From positions 682,001 to 746,000 of the forward strand of contig CAVVGZ010000007.1 of the NCBI GenBank assembly GCA_963747965.1: 64,000 nt of DNA, written 5' to 3'. Positions 44,686 through 53,502 of the stretch are shown piece after piece. The DNA comes from CAVVGZ01 sp963747965. GTDB lineage: Bacteria > Chloroflexota > Anaerolineae > Anaerolineales > Anaerolineaceae. How positions within the stretch are numbered: position 1 is the stretch's first letter; every line of letters begins with the position of its first letter. The position numbers were made by a program, and so were the translations under genes. Below the pieces are notes generated by a model, which saw only the letters and a program-made list of their open reading frames with translations, was not told the origin of the DNA and did not search any database.

Positions 44686-46978
44686 TTTAATAATAGGTAA
44701 GCGAATTCATGTAAACGGAATTGTCCAGGGGGTTGGATTTCGTCCGTACGTGTACGGGCTTGCCATACAGAATAATCTTACCGGCTGGGTACGCAATACT
44801 TCCAGTGGGGTTGATATCGAAGTAAATGGACCCCCACCTGGAATTGAAACGTTTCTCAAGAAATTACAATACTTTCCCCCTCCTTTAGCAATAATCGATT
44901 CATTTAATGTGAAGGACTGCCCGGTAAATGGATTCCTGCAGTTTGAAATCATCTCCAGTCAGTCATCATCAGGGGATTTTATTCCTATCTCGGCTGATAT
45001 TTCTATTTGTTCCGATTGCAGGGAGGAATTATTTAACCCTGTAGATCGCCGTTACCGTTATCCATTCATCAATTGCACGAACTGCGGCCCAAGATTTTCG
45101 ATTATCCAGAACATACCATACGACCGCCCATTTACAACCATGGCTCATTTCGACATGTGTGATGCCTGCCGGGAAGAGTACCAAAATCCATCAGACCGCA
45201 GGTTTCACGCCCAGCCAATAGCATGCCCAAAGTGTGGTCCACAGGTATCACTGGCAACTCCCGAAGGCAAGGTTATAAGTATTGGGGATGAAGCCATTCA
45301 AATATCCAGGGGATTGCTTCAGAATGGAAAAATACTGGCAATAAAAGGGTTGGGTGGATACCACCTGGCTTGCGATGCAACTAATCCTGAATCGATCAAT
45401 GTTTTACGTTCCCGAAAATACCGCAGTGATAAACCTCTGGCTTTGATGGCATTTGATCTGCAGAGAATTAAAAAACATTGTGTTGTTACGAAAGACGAAG
45501 CTGCCCTGCTTGAATCTCCAGCCTGCCCGATTGTGATCCTCAGGCCAAGGGATAACACACCTTTTGCTGACCTTGTATCCCCATATCAAAAAACGCTTGG
45601 ATTCATGCTTGCCTATACACCACTCCATCTCTTGCTATTGGAACCGAAAATTGGTTATCCGGAAGCGTTGGTTATGACCAGTGGCAACTTAAGCGAAGAA
45701 CCAATCGCATATCGGGATGATGAAGCTTTTATCAAACTTTCCCGCGTCGCCGATGCATTTCTGGTGCATAACCGTCCTATACACATGCGTATGGATGATT
45801 CTGTGGTGAGAAGTATCAACAAAAGTCCATACCTGCTTCGGAGATCCCGTGGTTATGCACCGACTCCAATCCGGTTAAGCGATGAGGTCCCGGAAATTCT
45901 TGCCACTGGTGCCGAATTGAAAAACACATTTTGTCTCTCAAAGAAAAATTATGCTTTCATCAGCCATCACATCGGCGATTTGGAAAATTACGAGACATAC
46001 CTCAGTTTTTCGGAAGGAATCCGGCATTTTGAGAATTTATTCAGGATAAAACCGGAAACAATCGTTTGCGACATGCACCCGGATTATTTGGCTACCCGTT
46101 ATGCCAGGGAAAGGGTCCAAAAGGAACAGGTTGCTCTCCTGGAAGTGCAGCACCATCATGCCCACCTGGCTGCCTGCCTGGCTGATAATCAATATCAAAA
46201 TGATGAACCGGTGATCGGGTTGATCTTCGATGGGAGCGGTTATGGACCTGACCACACAATCTGGGGCGGAGAAATCCTGGTTGGAGATTATCAATCTTAT
46301 AAGAGATCTTATAATCTGAAATACGTCCGCATGCCGGGGGGAGATCTTGCTGTGAAAAACCCCTCTCGAATGGCACTATCCCATCTCTGGCATGCCAATA
46401 TTGGTTGGGATCCTGATTTTCCAATCTTTAGAAATATACCAGACTATGAAATGAATATCATTCGAACCCAGATCGAAAAAGGTATTAATAGCCCATATAC
46501 CTCCAGCATGGGCCGCTTGTTCGATGCTGTTTCGGCATTTCTGGGAATTCGCCCGCAGGTAAATTATGAAGGCCAGGCAGCAATAGAATTGGAAGCCTTG
46601 GCAAATCCGGATATCCAGGAATTTTATGAATTCTCACTATTTGAGGGTGAGATTGACCCATCCCCATTGTGGAAAAATATTGTCCGGGATGTTACAGATG
46701 GTATCCCCATTTCCACAATCTCTGCCAAATTTCATAACAGTGTTGTCCAATTAAGCCTTCGGGTCTGTAAGGAGATCCAGTTATCGCAACGGATCCAAAC
46801 AGTCGCCCTAAGCGGTGGTGTTTGGCAAAACGTTTTCCTCCTGGAGAAAACCATCCGGCTGCTCAGCCAGAATGGTTTTGATGTTTTGATACATAAGAAC
46901 GTCCCTGCTAATGATGGCGGCATCGCCCTGGGACAGCTGATGATAGCCGCTCATTGGATGAAAAAATATCCTGTATAA
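44678..46978 (+). CDS. hypF: Carbamoyltransferase HypF
   Basis: A 766-residue protein of normal length. It contains an acylphosphatase domain (VNGIVQGVGFRPYVYGLA), two zinc-finger pairs (CSDC...CTNC and CDAC...CPKC), a YrdC-like adenylating domain and a C-terminal Kae1-like domain (VQHHHAHLAACLADN). It makes the carbamoyl group that becomes the cyanide ligand of the Ni-Fe centre. The start overlaps hypB. Confidence 0.95.
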   Translation: MADLIIGKRIHVNGIVQGVGFRPYVYGLAIQNNLTGWVRNTSSGVDIEVNGPPPGIETFLKKLQYFPPPLAIIDSFNVKDCPVNGFLQFEIISSQSSSGDFIPISADISICSDCREELFNPVDRRYRYPFINCTNCGPRFSIIQNIPYDRPFTTMAHFDMCDACREEYQNPSDRRFHAQPIACPKCGPQVSLATPEGKVISIGDEAIQISRGLLQNGKILAIKGLGGYHLACDATNPESINVLRSRKYRSDKPLALMAFDLQRIKKHCVVTKDEAALLESPACPIVILRPRDNTPFADLVSPYQKTLGFMLAYTPLHLLLLEPKIGYPEALVMTSGNLSEEPIAYRDDEAFIKLSRVADAFLVHNRPIHMRMDDSVVRSINKSPYLLRRSRGYAPTPIRLSDEVPEILATGAELKNTFCLSKKNYAFISHHIGDLENYETYLSFSEGIRHFENLFRIKPETIVCDMHPDYLATRYARERVQKEQVALLEVQHHHAHLAACLADNQYQNDEPVIGLIFDGSGYGPDHTIWGGEILVGDYQSYKRSYNLKYVRMPGGDLAVKNPSRMALSHLWHANIGWDPDFPIFRNIPDYEMNIIRTQIEKGINSPYTSSMGRLFDAVSAFLGIRPQVNYEGQAAIELEALANPDIQEFYEFSLFEGEIDPSPLWKNIVRDVTDGIPISTISAKFHNSVVQLSLRVCKEIQLSQRIQTVALSGGVWQNVFLLEKTIRLLSQNGFDVLIHKNVPANDGGIALGQLMIAAHWMKKYPV

Positions 46979-46993
46979 AGGTTAGGTTGAAAA

Positions 46994-47263
46994 ATGTGTT
47001 TGGGTATACCAGGAAAAATTGTTGAATTTGTAGTGAGTCCGGGGCTGCGTATGTGCAAGGTTGATTTTGGTGGGGTCATCCGCCAGGTATGTATCGAGAC
47101 AATTCCTGAGGCAAAAATCGGCGATTACACCATCGTTCATGCTGGATTCGCCCTGAGTTTGCTGAGTGAGGAGGAAGCCATGGAGACACTGGCAGCCCTC
47201 AGAGAATTATCCATTGCAGAAGATCAATTTGACCAGGAGTGGAATTCCGGGAGCATGAAGTAG
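46994..47263 (+). CDS. hypC: Hydrogenase assembly chaperone HypC
   Basis: An 89-residue protein starting MCLGIPGKIVEF, with the invariant Cys2 that binds the Fe(CN)2CO unit with HypD. It is followed 3 nt later by hypD. The C-terminal helix region is rich in acidic residues. Confidence 0.94.
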   Translation: MCLGIPGKIVEFVVSPGLRMCKVDFGGVIRQVCIETIPEAKIGDYTIVHAGFALSLLSEEEAMETLAALRELSIAEDQFDQEWNSGSMK

Positions 47264-47266
47264 CTG

Positions 47267-48379
47267 ATGCGCTATATTGACGAATACCGGGATGTAAAAT
47301 TGGTGCATATCCTGGCAGATAAGATCGCAAAAACTGTGACAAAACCATGGGTCATTATGGAAATCTGTGGTGGACAAACCCATTCCATTATGCGTTATGG
47401 TTTGGATCAGCTCCTACCTCCTCAAATCGAACTGGTACACGGGCCTGGTTGTCCTGTTTGTGTTACTTCGCTCGAACTAATCGATAAAGCCATTGAAATT
47501 GCAAAAATGCCGGATGTGATCTTCACATCTTACGGGGATATGCTGCGTGTGCCAGGTTCCAGGGAAGACCTGTTCTCAGTACGTGCCAGCGGCCATTCGA
47601 TCAGGGTAGTCTATTCACCCCTGGACGCTGTCCGGATCGCCCAGGAAAATCCGCAAAAAGAAGTTGTATTTTTTGCCATAGGGTTTGAAACTACTGCCCC
47701 TCCCAATATCGCCGGTGTAATTCAGGCAGACTTGCTTAATTTGAAGAATTTTACCGTACTTGTCTCTCAGGTTCGTGTCCCTCCCGCAATCGAAGCTATT
47801 TTAAGCTCCCCATTCAACCGAGTCCAGGGTTTTTTAGCTGCCGGGCATGTTTGTGCTGTGATGGGCTACTGGGAATATGAAGCCATTGCGAAAAAATACA
47901 ACATCCCTATTGTCGTGACAGGTTTTGAACCGGTTGATCTCCTGAACGGGATTTTGATGTGTATCAATGACCTGGAAAATAATCAAAATATAGTCCAAAA
48001 CGCATATTCAAGGGTTGTAACCAGGGACGGCAATCTACCGGCACAGCAAATGATTGAAAAAGTCTTCCAACCCTGCGACCGTCTTTGGCGTGGCATCGGA
48101 TTAATTCCGATGAGCGGGTGGAAATTACGGGAAGAATACTCCCGATTTGACGCTGAAAAGAAATTCAATGTCCAGAATATCCAAACGAGAGAATCAGATT
48201 TATGCATTTCTGGACAGGTTTTACAGGGGATAAAAAAACCTGTTGACTGTCCGGCATTTGGAAACCTATGTACCCCGGACAATCCATTGGGAGCGACCAT
48301 GGTATCGTCGGAGGGTGCCTGTGCAGCCTATTTCCGCTATGCAAGAGATAAATTCCCTGGAGAGAAATCACGTAAATAA
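47267..48379 (+). CDS. hypD: Hydrogenase formation protein HypD
   Basis: A 370-residue iron-sulfur protein. Conserved blocks are EICGGQTHSIMRYG, HGPGCPVCVT, TSYGDMLRVPGS, AIGFETTAPP, GHVCAVMG and the C-terminal Cys set around CPAFGNLCTPDNPLGA. It is the scaffold that receives Fe, CN and CO with HypC. It lies between hypC and hypE with gaps of 3 and 2 nt. Confidence 0.95.
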   Translation: MRYIDEYRDVKLVHILADKIAKTVTKPWVIMEICGGQTHSIMRYGLDQLLPPQIELVHGPGCPVCVTSLELIDKAIEIAKMPDVIFTSYGDMLRVPGSREDLFSVRASGHSIRVVYSPLDAVRIAQENPQKEVVFFAIGFETTAPPNIAGVIQADLLNLKNFTVLVSQVRVPPAIEAILSSPFNRVQGFLAAGHVCAVMGYWEYEAIAKKYNIPIVVTGFEPVDLLNGILMCINDLENNQNIVQNAYSRVVTRDGNLPAQQMIEKVFQPCDRLWRGIGLIPMSGWKLREEYSRFDAEKKFNVQNIQTRESDLCISGQVLQGIKKPVDCPAFGNLCTPDNPLGATMVSSEGACAAYFRYARDKFPGEKSRK

Positions 48380-48381
48380 GT

Positions 48382-49452
48382 ATGGATAAACCAACGTCTT
48401 TAAATTTTGAAGGGGCATATTGTCCGGTTCCGCACGTTCATGAAGGCAAAATCCTCCTGGGTCACGGCAGCGGTGGACGGCTCACACACGATCTGATTGA
48501 GAGAATTTTTTTGCCTCATTTCTCAAATCCTCACCTGGATGAAGGGAATGATTTTGCCCGTATCCCTTCATCGTCTGAGGGTGGTCGATTGGCTGTGTCC
48601 ACCGATGCACATATCGTCTCACCACTTTTTTTCCCGGGAGGGGATATCGGCAAATTGGCAGTCTGCGGGACAGTAAACGATGTGGCCATGTCTGGTGCAA
48701 TCCCGCTGTATCTGACAGCCAGTTTCATCCTGGAAGAAGGTTTATCTATTGACTCTCTTGAACAAATTGTCATATCCATGGAGAATTCTGCCAGAGAAGC
48801 TGGAATAAAAATCATTGCCGGAGATACAAAAGTCGTGGAAAAAGGGAAGGCAGATGGATGTTTCATTTCCACCACCGGGTTCGGCTGGATTCCGGGTGGG
48901 GTGAATATCGGCGGCGATTATGCCCGGCCGGGAGATATTGTTCTGGTTTCTGGCACTCTCGGTGATCATGGCATAGCCGTGCTTTCTGCCCGGGGAGATC
49001 TTGGTCTGGAAACCCTCATCCAATCCGATGTTGCGCCATTGAACAGCATGATTGTTGATCTGTTGGCAGCTGCCCCCGATACTCATGTCCTGCGGGATCC
49101 AACCCGAGGCGGCCTGGCTACAACATTGAATGAAATTGCCTGTCAGAGCGATGTCTGCATCCGCCTATATGAAGAAAATATACCGGTCCATCCGAGTGTC
49201 AGGGCGGTATGCGAGCTGCTTGGCTTTGATCCACTCTACATAGCCAATGAAGGCAAACTTATCGCAATAGTCCCCCCCGCTCAATCTGAGGATGCATTAC
49301 AAGCCTTACACGCTCATCCGCTTGGGAATAATGCTATGCGCATTGGTGTTGTAGAACCGGAGCCTCGCCGCAAAGTCCTGCTCCAGATTCCAACTTCTGG
49401 ATCACGCATCCTTGATATGATTTCCGGTGAGATGCTTCCCAGAATCTGCTAG
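48382..49452 (+). CDS. hypE: Carbamoyl dehydratase HypE
   Basis: A 356-residue protein of the PurM-like ATP-binding fold: ILLGHGSGGRLTHDLI, VSTDAHIVSPLFFPGGDIG, GTVNDVAMSGA, DPTRGGLATTLNEIA. It ends in PRIC, whose terminal Cys carries the thiocarbamate that is dehydrated to thiocyanate. It is the last gene of the maturation run. Confidence 0.95.
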   Translation: MDKPTSLNFEGAYCPVPHVHEGKILLGHGSGGRLTHDLIERIFLPHFSNPHLDEGNDFARIPSSSEGGRLAVSTDAHIVSPLFFPGGDIGKLAVCGTVNDVAMSGAIPLYLTASFILEEGLSIDSLEQIVISMENSAREAGIKIIAGDTKVVEKGKADGCFISTTGFGWIPGGVNIGGDYARPGDIVLVSGTLGDHGIAVLSARGDLGLETLIQSDVAPLNSMIVDLLAAAPDTHVLRDPTRGGLATTLNEIACQSDVCIRLYEENIPVHPSVRAVCELLGFDPLYIANEGKLIAIVPPAQSEDALQALHAHPLGNNAMRIGVVEPEPRRKVLLQIPTSGSRILDMISGEMLPRIC

Positions 49453-49497
49453 ACGGTTCTTTTGTTTTCTTGGCGGGGAAATCATGGTCTCTTGCTC

Positions 49498-49525
49498 TTG
49501 ACAGCGTCCTTTTCCAATATATACT
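49498..49525 (+). promoter_or_regulatory. Promoter of the methyltransferase/deacetylase pair
   Basis: TTGACA (49498-49503), a 16-nt spacer and TATACT (49520-49525), about 30 nt before the start codon. It shows that the pair is a separate unit from hypE. Confidence 0.65.
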
Positions 49526-49555
49526 TACAAAAAATTAGTTACAAGGTGATTGATG

Positions 49556-50356
49556 ATGAAAATTAACTATAAAGAGACAACCAGTGACTTACTTAAAAGA
49601 ATCGACATTCACAGCAAATATGGAAGCAGAAATATCGATGAATGGATGATCGATTTGCTTAACCTCAAGAAAGGGACCAAGATCCTCGATGTTGGCTGCG
49701 GTGCCGGGAAGCAATGCTTCTCCTTTTACCAGACGCTTGAGGGGGATTGTGATATTACCGGCGGAGATGTTTCACAGGAATTGTTAGAGCAGGCTCGCAC
49801 CGAAAATTTAAAATATGGGAATGCCATAAAATTTATGGAATTAAATTTCAATAAATCCTTCCCTTTCGAAGAATATACCTTTGACTTGATTTCCTGCTGT
49901 TTTGCAATTTATTATGCCCTTGATATCCCCTTTACCATCAGGGAAATGCACCGAATAATCGTACCGGGTGGCCGGGTATTTTCAACTGGTCCCATGCCGG
50001 AGAATAAAAAACTGTTTTATGAAATCATCAGTGAAGCCACACAAAAAATAATTCCCCCGATGCCGGGTAGCTCCAGATATGGATCGGAGATTCTAAAAGC
50101 CATGCAGGAAACATTTTCCAGGGTGGAAGTAGCCATTTTCGAAAACCCTCTAACTTTTGAAACGGTTGAACCATTTATTGACTACACGCGTGCTTCTCTC
50201 TCCGAAGACAGGAAATTGTGGTCAAGTTTCTTTTCGGAGAAAGAGGATTTTGAAAACATTATCTCCAGAATTACCGATGTTGCCGAGAAACGTCTAAAAA
50301 ATGACGGCAAATTGGTGATGACCAAAGTCGTTGGCGGATTCATCGCCACAAAGTGA
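49556..50356 (+). CDS. Class I SAM-dependent methyltransferase
   Basis: About 266 residues. SAM-binding motif I is ILDVGCGAGKQCFSF (about residues 45-59), the next acidic block is ITGGDVSQELLEQAR, and LISCCFAIYYALD gives motif IV. Of three adjacent start codons, the ATG at 49556 is best spaced from AAGGTG. The substrate is unknown. Its stop overlaps the start of a PIG-L deacetylase gene, so the two probably modify the same small molecule or glycan. Confidence 0.82.
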   Translation: MKINYKETTSDLLKRIDIHSKYGSRNIDEWMIDLLNLKKGTKILDVGCGAGKQCFSFYQTLEGDCDITGGDVSQELLEQARTENLKYGNAIKFMELNFNKSFPFEEYTFDLISCCFAIYYALDIPFTIREMHRIIVPGGRVFSTGPMPENKKLFYEIISEATQKIIPPMPGSSRYGSEILKAMQETFSRVEVAIFENPLTFETVEPFIDYTRASLSEDRKLWSSFFSEKEDFENIISRITDVAEKRLKNDGKLVMTKVVGGFIATK

Positions 50357-51009
50357 AAAACATGAACAAAGACATGATCTTTTCCGGAAAAAAATTATGC
50401 TTCATTGGGGCACATCCCGATGATATCGAGTTGGGCTGCGGGGCGTTTATAGCTCACATCATTGGGCAAACCGAGATCTTATGTGTAACACTCTCCGATA
50501 ATCAGAAAAATTCCACATTGAGGAGCGTGGTTGGCGAACATTTTAATAGCATGGCTGTCCTGGGAATTCCAAAGGATCACATCATCGTCGGCACTTTTGA
50601 AACCAGGCGATTTCCTCAGGAACGTCAGGAAATCCTGGAGTACCTGTTTCAACTGAATCGCCAATTTGAACCCGATGTAGTATTTGTTCACACTACAGCA
50701 GATATCCATCAAGATCATGTCACTGTTACACAGGAAGCGTTGCGCGCCTTCCGCGGCACAACTGTACTTGGATTTGATGTTTTACGCAGCAGTTATGGAT
50801 TTTTCCCCAACTTTCTGGTGGAAGTGGATGAAAAGGATGTCCAGGCTAAAATTCGAGCTCTGGCTGAATACAAAACCTATGACACAAAGTATTACTTTGA
50901 CCCCGAAATTACCCGGGCAACCCTTGTCCGTCATGGTGCCCTTGCGGAACGGCCTTATGCAGAAGGATTTGATATCCTGAGAATTATCAGCCGTTTTGGG
51001 TGTGTTTAG
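50353..51009 (+). CDS. PIG-L/LmbE family deacetylase
   Basis: A 218-residue zinc hydrolase starting at a GTG that overlaps the methyltransferase stop. The metal motif AHPDDIELGCGAF is at about residues 17-30 and the third ligand region HTTADIHQDHVTV at about 115-127. Such enzymes remove acetyl groups from GlcNAc-containing glycolipids and thiols. With the neighbouring methyltransferase it could act in glycan or lipid decoration; the substrate is unknown. Confidence 0.85.
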   Translation: MKNMNKDMIFSGKKLCFIGAHPDDIELGCGAFIAHIIGQTEILCVTLSDNQKNSTLRSVVGEHFNSMAVLGIPKDHIIVGTFETRRFPQERQEILEYLFQLNRQFEPDVVFVHTTADIHQDHVTVTQEALRAFRGTTVLGFDVLRSSYGFFPNFLVEVDEKDVQAKIRALAEYKTYDTKYYFDPEITRATLVRHGALAERPYAEGFDILRIISRFGCV

Positions 51010-51011
51010 TG

Positions 51012-51051
51012 AAAAAAGCCCGGCAGGTTAATCTCTGCCGGGCTTATTTTT
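51012..51051. terminator. Bidirectional terminator between convergent genes
   Basis: AAGCCCGGCAG (51016-51026) and CTGCCGGGCTT (51035-51045) form a perfect 11-bp stem with an 8-nt loop. A T tract follows on both strands, so it can end both the deacetylase transcript and the suf transcript. Confidence 0.88.
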
Positions 51052-51055
51052 GGGT

Positions 51056-51397
51056 TTATTCTCCTGGAATTCCTATCTCAATAAATCCATTTATTATTCG
51101 GACCGGGTAGCTTGGGGTTGCCTTTGTAGCAGGTAATGTCAATGCCGCCCCTGAATAGATATCAAAACGGGCTCCATGCCTGGGGCAAGTCACAAAATGG
51201 TCTTCTAGTTCCCCATCTCCAAGAGGCCCGTTGTCATGGGTACAGATATCCCCAATTGCAGATAGATTTCCGTCAATATTAAAAATAACAATCGGCAGAT
51301 CCCCAATTTCCAGGAAAAGCCGTTCTCCGGATGGAAGACCCTCCAAAGATGTTACAGCAAAAAAATTATAGCGGGCTAAGTTATCCGGGTTATCCAT
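51056..51397 (-). CDS. Rieske-type [2Fe-2S] ferredoxin
   Basis: A 113-residue Rieske fold protein with ligand boxes CTHDNGPL and CPRHGARFD (C-x-H and C-x2-H). There is no membrane segment, so it is a soluble ferredoxin. It is the last gene of the suf operon and overlaps sufU by 8 nt. It may give electrons for cluster assembly, as is inferred for other suf-linked Rieske proteins. Confidence 0.87.
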   Translation of the reverse strand: MDNPDNLARYNFFAVTSLEGLPSGERLFLEIGDLPIVIFNIDGNLSAIGDICTHDNGPLGDGELEDHFVTCPRHGARFDIYSGAALTLPATKATPSYPVRIINGFIEIGIPGE

Positions 51398-51806
51398 TTA
51401 TTCCATCTGAGTCTTCAACCCATTCATCCCTTGATTCACCCAAACCATAAGCGCCAGCCTTCAGAACTTTTAATCCAAGCAAAGCACATTTCAGCCTTAC
51501 AGGTCCAAGCTCAATACCAAGGAGTTCCAAAATATCCTCTTTACCTATTTTTTTTACTTCATCCAAATCTTTTCCAATAACTGATTCAAGTAAAAGGTCT
51601 GCCGAAGCTTGCGAAATAGCGCAACCATGGCCACTAAACCGGGCATCAACGATTCGATTTTGATCATCCAAACGGACATCTATCCTTAATTGGTCTCCAC
51701 AGAGTGGATTTTCATCTTCAAAGGAGAAATCATGTGGATCAAGATTTCCACGGTAATACGGATTCTTGTATCGTTCAACAATCAATTCACGGTATAAATC
51801 ATCCAT
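51390..51806 (-). CDS. sufU: Fe-S scaffold / sulfur acceptor SufU
   Basis: About 138 residues from the ATG at 51806, seven bases after AAGGA; another ATG lies two codons earlier. Zinc ligands are seen as NPLCGDQ, GHGCAIS and RLKCALL. The 18-residue insertion that separates SufU from IscU is suggested by the length. It accepts persulfide from SufS and passes it to SufBCD. Confidence 0.92.
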   Translation of the reverse strand: MDDLYRELIVERYKNPYYRGNLDPHDFSFEDENPLCGDQLRIDVRLDDQNRIVDARFSGHGCAISQASADLLLESVIGKDLDEVKKIGKEDILELLGIELGPVRLKCALLGLKVLKAGAYGLGESRDEWVEDSDGING

Positions 51807-51844
51807 TCTCATATCCTTAATTAGGATGCCCAAGGGGGAGCATT

Positions 51845-53080
51845 CTAACCAAACATCTTTTCAACCTTAGCCAACCCCAAAACCAGTCGGTCAATATCAT
51901 CTTTTTCATTATATATATAAAAACTGGCGCGTGTAGTCGCCGGTAAATTAAACCTCTGGTGAAGTGGCATGGCACAATGGTGTCCTGCCCGCACTGCAAT
52001 ACCATCCATATCCAGAATTTGAGCCACATCATGAGGGTGGACATAATCCAATGCGAATGAAACCACCCCGCCTTTGAGTTCCAGGTCAGTGGGTCCCAGG
52101 ATTTGAATTCCTTTCAATCCTATCATTTTTTGCATGGCATATTCAGTCAAAGAAAATTCATGGGCAGCAACCTCATCCATGCCAATCCTATTAAGGAAAT
52201 CGACCGCAGCTCCCAATCCAATCACTTCAGCGATGGCAGGCGTACCGGCTTCAAATTTATAAGGAATTTCATTCGGGGTAAAAGAACTTAAATATACTTT
52301 TTTGATCATATCCCCGCCGCCCAAAAAAGGCGGCATGGCTTCCAGTATTTTTGATTTTCCATAAAGCACACCAATACCGGTGGGGCCTAACATCTTATGC
52401 CCGGAAAATGCCAGGAAATCAGCATCCAGGTCCTGCACATCCACGGAAAAATGGGGGACAGATTGGGCAGCATCCACCAATACCAGTGCTCCTGATTGGT
52501 GAGCCATTTCAATCATCCATTTAGCTGGGCTTATCGTACCCAAGACATTAGACATTTGGGAAAAGGATACCAGCTTTGGGGAATGGCGTAACAATTGCTC
52601 ATAAACCATCATGTCCAGGAGACCATCATCGGTCACTGGAATAAACTCAAGGATCACTCCTTTTTCCTCAGCCAGGATGTGCCAGGGGACCAGGTTGGAA
52701 TGATGTTCCATTTCTGTGAGGATAATGCGATCTCCTGGGTTTAGATTTTTCCTGCCCCATGAGTATGCAACCAGGTTTATTGATTCCGTGGTATTGCGGG
52801 TAAAAATAACCTCCCTTGGAGATTTTGCATGGATGAAGGAGGAAATTTTTTCCCTTGCTTTTTCATACAAAGCAGTCGATTCTTCTGCCAGGAAATGGAT
52901 GCCCCGGTGAATATTTGCATTCGATTTTTTATAATATTCATCCATTGCCTGCATTACTGCATACGGTTTCTGAGAGGTTGCCGTTGAATCCAGATAGATT
53001 ATCGGAATCCCAGGACGGATTTCTCTTTGAAGGATTGGGAATTCATCCTTAATCTGCTTAATTTCAAGCTTATCAGTCAT
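51845..53080 (-). CDS. sufS: Cysteine desulfurase SufS
   Basis: About 411 residues of the group II desulfurase type. The PLP Lys is in FSGHKMLGPTGIGVLYG and the persulfide Cys in VRAGHHCAMPLHQ; the N-terminus YLDSTATSQKP is characteristic. Start taken at 53080 (MTDKLEIKQ), though an ATG four codons earlier is possible. It supplies sulfur for the SUF system. Confidence 0.94.
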   Translation of the reverse strand: MTDKLEIKQIKDEFPILQREIRPGIPIIYLDSTATSQKPYAVMQAMDEYYKKSNANIHRGIHFLAEESTALYEKAREKISSFIHAKSPREVIFTRNTTESINLVAYSWGRKNLNPGDRIILTEMEHHSNLVPWHILAEEKGVILEFIPVTDDGLLDMMVYEQLLRHSPKLVSFSQMSNVLGTISPAKWMIEMAHQSGALVLVDAAQSVPHFSVDVQDLDADFLAFSGHKMLGPTGIGVLYGKSKILEAMPPFLGGGDMIKKVYLSSFTPNEIPYKFEAGTPAIAEVIGLGAAVDFLNRIGMDEVAAHEFSLTEYAMQKMIGLKGIQILGPTDLELKGGVVSFALDYVHPHDVAQILDMDGIAVRAGHHCAMPLHQRFNLPATTRASFYIYNEKDDIDRLVLGLAKVEKMFG

Positions 53081-53134
53081 TGATTTTTCCATTATTTACA
53101 TAAATTATAGGAAATCAGGAGAAATACAGATCCA

Positions 53135-53428
53135 TCATTCTGCATGGGGGAGATCGATCTTTGCTGATTTTCTCTCTGGAAAACGAATATGGGGGGAATC
53201 GACCGGATACCATAAAATGTGATCCGGTACCATCCAACCATCTGTTAAAAATACGTTTGTCCGAAATTGAACAGCGACCATTTTAGCATCGACCTGAACA
53301 ACAATTCCCTGTAACCAGCCCCGTATTCTTTCTTTTTCTTTTTCGTGGTCACAGAATCCTTCTACCTTATCCCCCACTTCGTATTTAAATTCTGATTTTG
53401 GTGGTTTCATATATGGAATTGATCCCAT
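53135..53428 (-). CDS. Conserved-looking 97-residue protein inside the suf operon
   Basis: I do not recognise the family. The sequence is soluble and rich in beta-type residues, with VGDKVEGFCDHEKEKERIRG and GWMVPDHILWYPVDSP as the most distinctive parts. An SH3-like barrel is possible. There is one Cys only. It lies between sufD and sufS with gaps of 74 and 54 nt on the same strand, so it is probably an accessory of the SUF pathway. The start codon is uncertain (two in-frame ATGs). Confidence 0.6.
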   Translation of the reverse strand: MGSIPYMKPPKSEFKYEVGDKVEGFCDHEKEKERIRGWLQGIVVQVDAKMVAVQFRTNVFLTDGWMVPDHILWYPVDSPHIRFPERKSAKIDLPHAE

Positions 53429-53502
53429 TGAGTTTTCTATTCCCTTTCCAATATAGTTTTCCGGAATATTTCTAATACTATAGCACGTCTTAGCATTAAG
53501 GA

